The translations under genes and the position numbers were made by a program. The notes beneath the pieces are model-generated. The model saw only the letters and a program-made list of their open reading frames with translations. It made no database searches and was not told the origin of the DNA. DNA of 43,491 nucleotides. Origin: Deltaproteobacteria bacterium (GTDB lineage Bacteria; Desulfobacterota; Syntrophia; Syntrophales; UBA2210). Where the stretch lies: NCBI GenBank assembly GCA_019313905.1, contig JAFDAI010000008.1, forward strand, positions 1 through 43,491. Reading direction: 5' to 3'. This document shows, piece by piece, positions 24,212 through 31,044 of the stretch. Each line of letters begins with the position of its first letter. The stretch's first letter is position 1.

Positions 24212-24238
24212 CCGACCATTCTGAAATGGAGGTGTCTG

Positions 24239-25447
24239 ATGAGCGATTCTAAAATTCCCATAGATCTTATCATGCAAAAGTTGGCTAAGGACAGTGAGAA
24301 GGTGTACAAGTCTGCCCAAAAAGCCTCCGATGTTTTGCTCGCTCCTCTTGATACGGAAATTGCAACTACTCCTTATGAAATTGTTTATGAAGAAGACCGG
24401 ATCAAGGTAAAACATTATAAACCAGAAACAGGTGCTAAATTAAAAACGCCCCTTTTGCTGGTTTATGCCTTGATAAACAGGGAAACCATGCTTGACCTAC
24501 AGCCAGGAAGGAGTGCAATCCGGAATTTTCTCAATGAAGGTGTCGAGATTTATATGATTGACTGGGGTTACCCCGCCCGGAAAGATCGATACTTGACCAT
24601 TGATGACCATGTAAACGGATATATAAATAATGTTATTGATTTTATCCGTGAGAGGCATAATCTTTCCAAAATCAATCTGATGGGGATCTGTATGGGTGGA
24701 ACTTTCTCTGTCATGTACAGTGCGTTGCACCCTGAAAAGATCAAAAATCTTGTTACTACAGTCACCCCTGTAAATTTCGATATAGATACCGGCCTTCTTC
24801 ATGTCTGGATGAAGTCAATCAATGTTGATAAAATGGTAGATACCCATGGCAATATCCCCGCAGATATGATGAATTTTGGATTTTTACTCCTTAACCCGGC
24901 CCGCCTGATGATTGACAAATATGTCGGGTTCTTAGAAAATGTCAATAATAAGAATTTTGTTGAAAACTTTATCCGCATGGAAAAGTGGATCTTTGATAGT
25001 CCTGATATTCCCGGAGAAACATTCAGGCAATTCATTAGTGATTGTTATAAAAAGAATCTGCTCATCCAGAATAAAATGGAACTGGGAGGACACAGGGTAG
25101 ATCTCAAAAAGATCACAATGCCCCTTTTCAATATTTACGGTAAATTTGATCACCTTGTTCCTCCCGAGGCGTGTGAACGGACCACAAAAGCTGTGGGAAG
25201 CAGGGACACCGAAGATGTCCGTCTTGATACAGGTCATATCGGGATATATGTCAGCTCAAAGGTTCAAAAAGAATTCGCCCCAAGGATCTCCAACTGGTTG
25301 AAAGAGAGAGATAAATCTGAGAAAGAATCTCCCAGCAGAAAAAAACCTGTTGCCAGGAGAACAATTGCAAAGACTAAAGCTACAGTATCGTCACCTAAGA
25401 AAAAAAAGAAGAAAATTTCTGCACAAGGAGATACAAAAAATGACTGA
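24239..25447 (+). CDS. phaC: Class III PHA synthase catalytic subunit PhaC
   Basis: Polymerises (R)-3-hydroxyacyl-CoA into polyester at the granule surface. An alpha/beta hydrolase with catalytic Cys151 in GICMGG, Asp304 (GKFDHLVPP) and His333 (TGHIGIY), a triad spaced as in the Allochromatium enzyme. The core ends near residue 355 and is followed by a Lys/Arg/Pro-rich tail (SRKKPVARRTIAKTKA then KKKKKKI) not usual in class III PhaC, which could contact DNA or granule proteins. Its last 8 bases overlap the start of the GAF gene. Confidence 0.93.
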   Translation: MSDSKIPIDLIMQKLAKDSEKVYKSAQKASDVLLAPLDTEIATTPYEIVYEEDRIKVKHYKPETGAKLKTPLLLVYALINRETMLDLQPGRSAIRNFLNEGVEIYMIDWGYPARKDRYLTIDDHVNGYINNVIDFIRERHNLSKINLMGICMGGTFSVMYSALHPEKIKNLVTTVTPVNFDIDTGLLHVWMKSINVDKMVDTHGNIPADMMNFGFLLLNPARLMIDKYVGFLENVNNKNFVENFIRMEKWIFDSPDIPGETFRQFISDCYKKNLLIQNKMELGGHRVDLKKITMPLFNIYGKFDHLVPPEACERTTKAVGSRDTEDVRLDTGHIGIYVSSKVQKEFAPRISNWLKERDKSEKESPSRKKPVARRTIAKTKATVSSPKKKKKKISAQGDTKND

Positions 25448-26486
25448 AAAAAAAGATTATTTTGAGACCATATGCAAGGTAAGCAGTATTTTTCGGACAA
25501 CTCTGGACAGGGACGAACTCTTAGATCTGATTGTTGAAAGTGCTATTGATACAATGGAGGGAAAGGCTGCCTGTCTTTTTCTGACTGATGAGAAAAAGGA
25601 CGTAACTCTGCCGGTAGCTCAAAAAGGCTTGTCTCAAAACTATTTGCACGCGGGGCGGGGGAGTGCCGCTAAGACAATGTCCGATGTCATGAAAGAAGGT
25701 TATCTCTCCATTGGCAATGCAACGACAGATTCCCGGGCAGAAAATCATGAAGCTAAAAAGGCGGAAGGAATTGCCTCCATATTGGTCGTGCCGGTTATGG
25801 TGAAGGGGGAAATAATAGGCATCCTTGCTCTTTATACAGCATCTCCCAGGGATTTTTCTAAAGATGAGATAGATTTCTTGCGCGCCCTTGCTGAACAGGG
25901 GGGTATGGCCATTGAAAATGCCCGGTTAATCGAAAAAATAAGGGAGAATACGAAACTTTTCCATAACCTGGCCACAAGCATCAATTCCACTCTGGACGTG
26001 AAAGCGATTTTTCACAGCCTATCGGAAGATATGGCCAGCGCCCTGGGTGTAAAAGCCGCTTCTGTTCGCCTCCTTGATAAAGACAAGAAAACATTAGAGC
26101 TCGTGGCAAGCTATGGTCTGAGCGAAAAATATTTAGCCAAGGGTTCAGTATCTGCCGAGAAAAGTATCGCCGAGGCCCTTAAAGGAAAACCTGCGGTAGT
26201 CAAAGACGCTGCCACGGATAAAGGGGTTCAGTATAAAGATGAAAAGAAAGAAGAGGGGATTGAGTCCATTCTTTGTGTCCCAATAAAGATCAAAGAGGAG
26301 ATAATCGGGGTATTAAGGTTTTATTCCGGAGTACCGCGAGAATTCACGGAGGATGAGATTATGTTAGTCTCCGCCTTGGCAGGTATGGGAGGTATGGCTA
26401 TCCAGAATGCATCCATGTATCTTATGCTCCAGGATGATATGGATAGTATGAAAGAAGATTTATGGGTTCATAAATCCTGGTTTTAG
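25440..26486 (+). CDS. Double-GAF-domain protein in PHA operon
   Basis: 348 residues made of two tandem GAF domains (about 8-165 and 180-342) with parallel motifs: EGIASILVVPVMVKGEIIGIL...RDFSKDEIDFLRALAEQGGMAIENA and EGIESILCVPIKIKEEIIGVL...REFTEDEIMLVSALAGMGGMAIQNA. No kinase, cyclase, HTH or other output domain is present. The ATG at 25440 has an AAGGAG site and overlaps phaC by 8 bases, so it is translationally coupled. It is probably a ligand-sensing or scaffold protein of granule metabolism. The ligand is unknown. Confidence 0.8.
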   Translation: MTEKKDYFETICKVSSIFRTTLDRDELLDLIVESAIDTMEGKAACLFLTDEKKDVTLPVAQKGLSQNYLHAGRGSAAKTMSDVMKEGYLSIGNATTDSRAENHEAKKAEGIASILVVPVMVKGEIIGILALYTASPRDFSKDEIDFLRALAEQGGMAIENARLIEKIRENTKLFHNLATSINSTLDVKAIFHSLSEDMASALGVKAASVRLLDKDKKTLELVASYGLSEKYLAKGSVSAEKSIAEALKGKPAVVKDAATDKGVQYKDEKKEEGIESILCVPIKIKEEIIGVLRFYSGVPREFTEDEIMLVSALAGMGGMAIQNASMYLMLQDDMDSMKEDLWVHKSWF

Positions 26487-26500
26487 GAAGAAGGGAAGGA

Positions 26501-26935
26501 ATGATTATGATTGGAAAGACAATCGATCAAATAAAAGTTGGCGATACTGCTGAATTATCTAAAACCATATCTGAGACAGATGTTTATCTCTATGCCGGCA
26601 TATCGGGTGACTTTAATCCGGCTCATATAAACGAGGCCTATGCCGAGAAAACCTTTTTTAAGACAAGGATTGTCCATGGAATGCTGCCTGCGGGTTTTAT
26701 ATCGGCAATACTTGGAACCGAACTCCCCGGACCCGGGACTATTTACATCAAGCAGGAGCTTGAGTTCCTTGCACCGGTCCATATTGGTGATACCATTACT
26801 GCCCGTGCAGAGGTGGTGGAAATTATTGCAGAAAAAAACAGGATTCGAATGAAAACCACCTGTGTTAACCAGGGAGGAACTATTGTGCTGGATGGGGAGG
26901 CTACAGCCAGCCCCCCCAGAGCGCCGAAGAAATAA
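26501..26935 (+). CDS. phaJ: MaoC-type (R)-specific enoyl-CoA hydratase
   Basis: Hydrates crotonyl-CoA/2-enoyl-CoA to (R)-3-hydroxyacyl-CoA, the PHA synthase substrate. It is a hot-dog fold of 144 residues with the hydratase-2 motif YAGISGDFNPAHINEAYAEK, giving catalytic Asp37 and His42, and RIVHGML. It lies 14 bases after the GAF gene with a GGAAGGA site. ATG at 26507 is an equally good start. The operon context supports PhaJ over other MaoC functions. Confidence 0.85.
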   Translation: MIMIGKTIDQIKVGDTAELSKTISETDVYLYAGISGDFNPAHINEAYAEKTFFKTRIVHGMLPAGFISAILGTELPGPGTIYIKQELEFLAPVHIGDTITARAEVVEIIAEKNRIRMKTTCVNQGGTIVLDGEATASPPRAPKK

Positions 26936-26940
26936 ATTTG

Positions 26941-26960
26941 GCTTTTTACGAGTACATCAA
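26941..26960 (+). repeat. Fragment of dispersed repeat
   Basis: GCTTTTTACGAGTACATCAA, between the convergent phaJ and phasin-like genes, matches 155-174 at 15 of 20 or more positions by eye. Confidence 0.45.
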
Positions 26961-26979
26961 CCTTCAGAGGATATTATTT

Positions 26980-27513
26980 TCATTTCTTTGTAGAACGTTT
27001 AGCGGGTTTTGTAGATTTTGGGGTATCTTTTGTCTTGGGAGCCTCTGTTTTAAAGAATTGTCCAACGCTTTCCGTTAGTTCCTGAAATTCAGACGTCTGT
27101 TTTTTTATGAGGTCCTGATATCCGTCGGGGACTGTTCCCTGATCCATTACTTTTTTGTCCAGGAGCATCCTGAAATGTTTTATGGTTTCCTCTTGAGAAG
27201 CAACCTTTTCCTTGAGCTCCTCATATTTTTCGACGAGAGATAGATGTTCCTGTTTGGGTACGACTCCCAGAAATGAAAGATAGTCTTTGAATGATTTCTC
27301 GAAATCTTTCACCGCTTTTTCCCACATTTTGAGGTAGTTGTCGCCAGACTCGGATAAGTGGTCCAGACCATAGGTCTTTTGGAACAGAGCTGTCAGATCA
27401 TCAAAACCTTTGAATCCCTGCTGCATCCATTTGGTCATATCTTCCATTTGCTTTTGCCCTTTTGCGGAATTGGTAAAAAAATCCCCCCAGAATTGCAAAA
27501 ATTGTCTATCCAT
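26980..27513 (-). CDS. Phasin-like granule-associated protein with basic tail
   Basis: 177-residue helical protein that begins MDRQFLQFWGDFFTNSAKGQKQMEDM, has a coiled-coil middle (VEKYEELKEKVASQEETIKHF) and ends in a Lys/Pro/Thr-rich tail (PKSTKPAKRSTKK). The composition and location after a PHA synthase suggest a phasin or PhaE-like accessory protein; the tail recalls PhaF-type DNA-binding phasins. ATG at 27513 has an AAGGAGG site. Last gene of the minus-strand granule operon. Confidence 0.65.
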   Translation of the reverse strand: MDRQFLQFWGDFFTNSAKGQKQMEDMTKWMQQGFKGFDDLTALFQKTYGLDHLSESGDNYLKMWEKAVKDFEKSFKDYLSFLGVVPKQEHLSLVEKYEELKEKVASQEETIKHFRMLLDKKVMDQGTVPDGYQDLIKKQTSEFQELTESVGQFFKTEAPKTKDTPKSTKPAKRSTKK

Positions 27514-27601
27514 AATATTTATCCTCCTTTTATAACCCTTCAATAATTGTTGTGTAATTTTTTATTTGTTCCCTAATAAAATCAAATACTTAAAACTCAA
27601 A

Positions 27602-29290
27602 CTAAGAATCCTTCTCATATTTCTTTTCCAGATCCAACTGATAGCGGACAGGGCCTCGCTGATTATTTTCAAAACGTTTATGCAATGCGTATTCAGATGT
27701 CGGACGTGACCAGGAGGTAGCCATTGCCACATGACCTTTCGGAAACATCGTGACCTCGGCATCTACATAGTCTAATGGGGCAAGTGCTGTTGCTTTTTCC
27801 ACCAGATCATCCTTTTCCCCATAACAGATAAGCCATTTAATCCCTTTCTCTTTCAGGCGCTTCAAATTGAGTTCCCGGTCGAAAAGTTTTACAGGGAGGG
27901 TTCCATCCTTTGTTATAGGGATATTGTACGAATTAAAACTCATCTTTGTGATGGCCATAGGAAGATCATTACGTTCATAGGTCAACCAGTAGTTAATGGC
28001 CAGTGCGGTCTTGCTGACATTCAGCTCTTTTTCGCCCAGCCTGCGATGCGGTGGATGCCCAGCAGATTTCTGCTCCTGATGATCAACGTCAGGTATATTT
28101 TTCAACATCATCAAGTCCCGATAAAAGGCAACAATCGGGGCCTCATCGTCCATGCTTTTAATTTTGTAAATCCAGCTCATCAGGTCGCCATCGGCAACCT
28201 GATTGCCATTAGGCAGAGTCTTTGTTCCGTAAGCCAGATCGTTGAATCGCTGCGGCAGATCTCTCAGGAACTGTCCCAGTCCCTTACTCCTGGTGCCATC
28301 AATGGGGGACACGCATGTAATCAGGACGTCCACCAGACCGTCAAGTTCACCGGACAGAAGATCGCACACAGCAGAGAATCCTCCCTGACAGTAGCCATTC
28401 AGAGTTACCGGTTTCCCATATTTTGCCTTTATCTGCTCACAGAAAAAACGGGCATCAAGGGCGTCATCTTCTCCGGTCATTACCTGGACAACCGGGTTTG
28501 TTTGAATATTCTTTAATATCCTGATGTAGGTGGGAATTCCCTGGTTCGCAAAACTATGCACGTAGCTTTTGTTTTCCCCCGGCAGAAAAGCGAGGACATT
28601 CGAACCCAGGACATAAGGCGGAATAATTAGAACCGGTTTGCCATTTTCTCTGACCTTGACTTTTTTGTCATTGGGAAGAACCTGGTAAAGATCAAATCGA
28701 TCTGTCTCGGCTGCTTTAATATAACCGGCTTTCTCAAAGTGAAATCCGAATTCAGATTTAATATCCTGGATAGATTGATGATATTGGTAGGTAACCAGCT
28801 CCAGTGTTTTCGCATGCCTGGCTATAAATTCGAAGATATCCTCTCCCTCCAGGTTAAATACGGTATTAAGCCATGCTACAAAGCACATATTCAATTCAGG
28901 GAGATAAAAATTATTTATTGCCTCTATCCTGCCGGCAAGTTCCTTGCCGGCAATGTCAAGATTTAGCTCTAATAGCTCCGCATAAGATTCCAGGCTGTCT
29001 GCAAATGGAGCATGTATCATTTTACCACGTTCGACATGTGTAATATATTTCACCGCAATCGCGTAAGGAATCATAAAATCGTTGATATACTTACTAAGAC
29101 CGACCCGATAAGTCTGTTCGGCTTTTATAATATTACCTGCGGCCTCAATCATTTTCATATTCATTCCCAGTGTTTTCTCGGGAAACTGAAACATATAGCT
29201 ATAGAAATCGGATGTCAGATCAAACCAATCTTTCATGTCCATGCCTTTCAACAGAAGAGGAAATGTTTGCATAGTTGCATTGCTGGTCAT
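27602..29290 (-). CDS. Second PHA synthase (class I-like PhaC)
   Basis: Long PHA synthase/alpha-beta hydrolase, up to 562 residues. It has an N-terminal helical domain (about 1-200), then the catalytic core with Cys301 in NGYCQGG, an Asp at 494 or 495 (CYGEKDDLVEK) and His520 (FPKGHVAM). The length resembles class I synthases, but the nucleophile box GYCQGG differs from the usual G-x-C-x-GG context of class I, and the sequence is divergent; a related hydrolase or depolymerase-like function is possible. ATG at 29290 lies inside a REP-like element; ATG at 29272 (MQTFPLLLKG) is the more conservative start. Neither has a good ribosome binding site. Confidence 0.78.
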   Translation of the reverse strand: MTSNATMQTFPLLLKGMDMKDWFDLTSDFYSYMFQFPEKTLGMNMKMIEAAGNIIKAEQTYRVGLSKYINDFMIPYAIAVKYITHVERGKMIHAPFADSLESYAELLELNLDIAGKELAGRIEAINNFYLPELNMCFVAWLNTVFNLEGEDIFEFIARHAKTLELVTYQYHQSIQDIKSEFGFHFEKAGYIKAAETDRFDLYQVLPNDKKVKVRENGKPVLIIPPYVLGSNVLAFLPGENKSYVHSFANQGIPTYIRILKNIQTNPVVQVMTGEDDALDARFFCEQIKAKYGKPVTLNGYCQGGFSAVCDLLSGELDGLVDVLITCVSPIDGTRSKGLGQFLRDLPQRFNDLAYGTKTLPNGNQVADGDLMSWIYKIKSMDDEAPIVAFYRDLMMLKNIPDVDHQEQKSAGHPPHRRLGEKELNVSKTALAINYWLTYERNDLPMAITKMSFNSYNIPITKDGTLPVKLFDRELNLKRLKEKGIKWLICYGEKDDLVEKATALAPLDYVDAEVTMFPKGHVAMATSWSRPTSEYALHKRFENNQRGPVRYQLDLEKKYEKDS

Positions 29291-29366
29291 TGCGAGGAGT
29301 GAAGCGACGTGGCAATCTCACATATTTACAATAAGTTAGAGATTGCCACGCTCCTCTCGTAATGAC
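29286..29366. repeat. REP-like palindromic element
   Basis: An 81-base imperfect inverted repeat: GTCATTGCGAGGAG...CGTGGCAATCTC on the left, and GAGATTGCCACG...CTCGTAATGAC on the right. GTCATTGCGAGG...GCAATCTC is a widely seen bacterial repeat. It sits between the second phasin and the second PHA synthase and covers the first codons of the longest phaC2 frame. Confidence 0.75.
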
Positions 29367-29419
29367 ATAATGGATATTATGCAAACCCCTCAAGAGTTTA
29401 GAAGTTTACCAATTTAATA

Positions 29420-29683
29420 CTATCCTATATTAGCAAGAAAGTCTTCCACCTTTTTAAAACTGTCATCTGTTGACTTTCTGAAATCCTCACGCCCCTTCTT
29501 GTAGGCCTTGACCCACTCATTAATGGCCTTTTTTCCCTCCTCAGGAATTCCCTGGGTCTGATTCAGGAACATGTTGGCCATTTTTTCCGCCTGCTCCTGG
29601 AGCATGGTCATTGCGTTAAAGGTGTTGTCAAAAGTAGCCTTCTGAAAATCGATCATCTGTTTAAATATCTTTTGTTGTTCCAT
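29420..29683 (-). CDS. Phasin-like protein, tandem copy 2
   Basis: 87-residue helical protein (KQMIDFQKATFDNTFNAMTM, then EWVKAYKKGREDFRKSTDD), typical of small phasins that coat PHA granules. ATG at 29683 has an AGGAG site. It is nearly identical to its upstream neighbour over most of its length, a recent tandem duplication. Located upstream of the second phaC in the same operon. Confidence 0.8.
   Translation of the reverse strand: MEQQKIFKQMIDFQKATFDNTFNAMTMLQEQAEKMANMFLNQTQGIPEEGKKAINEWVKAYKKGREDFRKSTDDSFKKVEDFLANIG
29441..29659. repeat. Direct repeat unit A (phasin duplication)
   Basis: 219 bases aligned without gaps to 29772-29990; by eye five mismatches, giving about 98% identity. The repeat covers most of both phasin coding regions with a period of 331 bases. 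Confidence 0.85.
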
Positions 29684-29735
29684 TTTGTGTTTCTCCTGTA
29701 ATATGATTTTTGTAATTTCGTCGTTTGTAAAACGT

Positions 29736-30023
29736 TTATTTGGTTTTAGTCTTCTCGGCATCAGCAAAAAAGTCTTCCACCTTTTTAAAACTGTCATCTG
29801 TTGACTTTCTGAAATCCTCACGCCCCTTCTTGTAGGCCTTGACCCACTCATTAATGGCCTTTTTTCCCTCCTCAGGAATTTCCTGGGTCTGATTCAGGAA
29901 CATGTTGGCCATTCTTTCCGCCTGCTCCTGAAGCATGGTCATTGCGTTAAAGGTGTTGTCAAAAGTAGTTTTCTGAAAATCGATCATCTGCTTTGTCATC
30001 TTTTTCAAATCCATGTTGTTCAT
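29736..30023 (-). CDS. Phasin-like protein, tandem copy 1
   Basis: 95-residue small phasin, first gene of the minus-strand granule operon. N terminus MNNMDLKKMTKQMIDFQKTTFD. It shares with copy 2 a block from FDNTFNAM to FKKVEDF, differing at a few residues, and ends in a basic AEKTKTK tail. AAGGAGG-type site (GGAGGTATG region) before the ATG. A strong promoter and a putative PhaR operator lie upstream. Confidence 0.8.
   Translation of the reverse strand: MNNMDLKKMTKQMIDFQKTTFDNTFNAMTMLQEQAERMANMFLNQTQEIPEEGKKAINEWVKAYKKGREDFRKSTDDSFKKVEDFFADAEKTKTK
29772..29990. repeat. Direct repeat unit B (phasin duplication)
   Basis: Partner of 29441-29659. The flanking segments (N and C termini, ribosome binding sites) are different, so the duplicated block is embedded in non-identical sequence, which would also fit gene conversion. 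Confidence 0.85.
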
Positions 30024-30069
30024 ACCTCCTTCTTCTTATTTTTTTTGACAGTGGATCTTGAATACGCGT

Positions 30070-30097
30070 ATTTTAATACATAAATTTAATTTGTCAA
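30070..30097 (-). promoter_or_regulatory. Predicted promoter of phasin-phaC2 operon
   Basis: TTGACA (30097-30092), 16 bases, TAAAAT (30075-30070) on the minus strand. The 12-base palindrome AATACGCGTATT (30061-30072) overlaps the -10 and start region. Confidence 0.65.
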
Positions 30098-30104
30098 GGA
30101 AAAA

Positions 30105-30119
30105 TGTTGCAATGCAACA
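30105..30119. promoter_or_regulatory. Putative PhaR operator 1
   Basis: TGTTGC-AAT-GCAACA is a symmetric TTGCA-rich site 7 bases upstream of the phasin -35 box. PhaR proteins bind TGC-rich palindromes near phaP and phaR; the site here is assigned by that precedent. Confidence 0.55.
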
Positions 30120-30223
30120 ATTTATTTTATATGTCGATAGAGGCATTTTAGCTGATAACAGTTTGGAATATAAGTTTATTAATCTATCTGTGGCTTTTTT
30201 TAAGGCAAAGAAAAAATAATAAA

Positions 30224-30251
30224 TTGATTTTTTGTTGCATTGTGTTATAAA
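30224..30251 (+). promoter_or_regulatory. Predicted phaR promoter with embedded operator
   Basis: TTGATT (30224-30229), 16 bases, TATAAA (30246-30251). The spacer contains TGTTGCATTGTG (30233-30244), matching the left half of operator 1, so PhaR would repress its own gene by occupying the promoter spacer. Confidence 0.55.
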
Positions 30252-30284
30252 GGGACATCATAGTTTCAGGAGTGAGAAAACAAG

Positions 30285-30746
30285 ATGGCTGAGAAAACAT
30301 TGATAAAAAAATATGCCAATAGACGGTTGTATGACACAGAGAAAAGCGCCTATATAACTCTCGATGATATAAGCAACATAATTAAGCAGGGTCAACAGGT
30401 GAAAATTATTGATGCCAAAACCAAAGAAGATGTCACCGCTTTTATTCTTACACAGATTATCCTGGAAGAGGCAAAAAATAACAAAAATTTCTTACCCGTA
30501 CCTCTACTATTCCTGTTCATACAATATGGAGAAAATGTGCTTGGCGAATTCTTCGAAAAACATCTCCAGCAAACCATTCAAAACTATCTTTCCTACAAAA
30601 CGTTTGCTGATGACCAATTTAAAAAATGGCTTGATATGGATATGGATTTTTCAAATCTGGCAGGGGGATCCATGACCGAATTAAAACCGTTTAAATCCTT
30701 CCTTGATCTTTTCCCACATGCAGGAAACAGTAAGGACAAGGAATGA
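30285..30746 (+). CDS. phaR: PHA synthesis transcriptional regulator PhaR
   Basis: Granule-sensing repressor of phasin genes. 153 residues with the strongly conserved N-terminal DNA-binding domain (LIKKYANRRLYDTEKSAYITLDDI, followed by VKIIDAKTKEDVTAFILTQIILEEAK) and a variable, more hydrophobic C-terminal half (PLLFLFIQYGENVLGEFF) thought to bind PHB or granules. Divergently transcribed from the phasin operon. RBS CAGGAG ten bases before the ATG. Confidence 0.92.
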   Translation: MAEKTLIKKYANRRLYDTEKSAYITLDDISNIIKQGQQVKIIDAKTKEDVTAFILTQIILEEAKNNKNFLPVPLLFLFIQYGENVLGEFFEKHLQQTIQNYLSYKTFADDQFKKWLDMDMDFSNLAGGSMTELKPFKSFLDLFPHAGNSKDKE

Positions 30747-30892
30747 TAAGAACGAAAGTGCCGGTCGATACATGTCGGCCAGATACTGGTTGGCTACGTT
30801 CATCGGATAGATTACGTGCTTCTGACAAATTGAAGTTCCCCACAACCCCGTGTAAGCGGGGAATGCGCTTGCTGTTCAATTCAAAATAACCC

Positions 30893-30921
30893 TTGACAGG
30901 TGTTATTTAATATACTATATC
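30893..30921 (+). promoter_or_regulatory. Predicted promoter of EF-G gene
   Basis: TTGACA (30893-30898), 17 bases, TATATC (30916-30921). It gives a leader of about 117 bases. Confidence 0.65.
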
Positions 30922-30924
30922 CGC

Positions 30925-30992
30925 CGCCTTCCGCAATTAAAAGGCGATTGACAATTACGGACCCCCCATATGACGAACCGCCGTCAGGGGGG
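30925..30992 (+). promoter_or_regulatory. Structured leader upstream of EF-G
   Basis: Hairpin one: CGCCTT (30925-30930) with AAGGCG (30941-30946). Hairpin two: CCCCCC-ATA-TGACG with CGTCAGGGGGG (30962-30992), an 11-base-pair stem with a 3-base bulge followed by TTATTT. Two stems in a leader of a translation-factor gene hint at attenuation or autoregulation, but no known class was recognised. Confidence 0.4.
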
Positions 30993-31044
30993 TTATTTAC
31001 TGGAGACAGTTTCATAATCATTACTATACACAGGAAAAACAGGA

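Noticed and set aside
28046-28516. Reading frame on + opposite second phaC
   Set aside because: Antisense shadow of the synthase core.
29684-29851. Long N-terminal extension of phasin copy 2
   Set aside because: Extension reads antisense-like sequence from the copy 1 end; the ATG at 29683 has an AGGAG site and gives a phasin of the right length.
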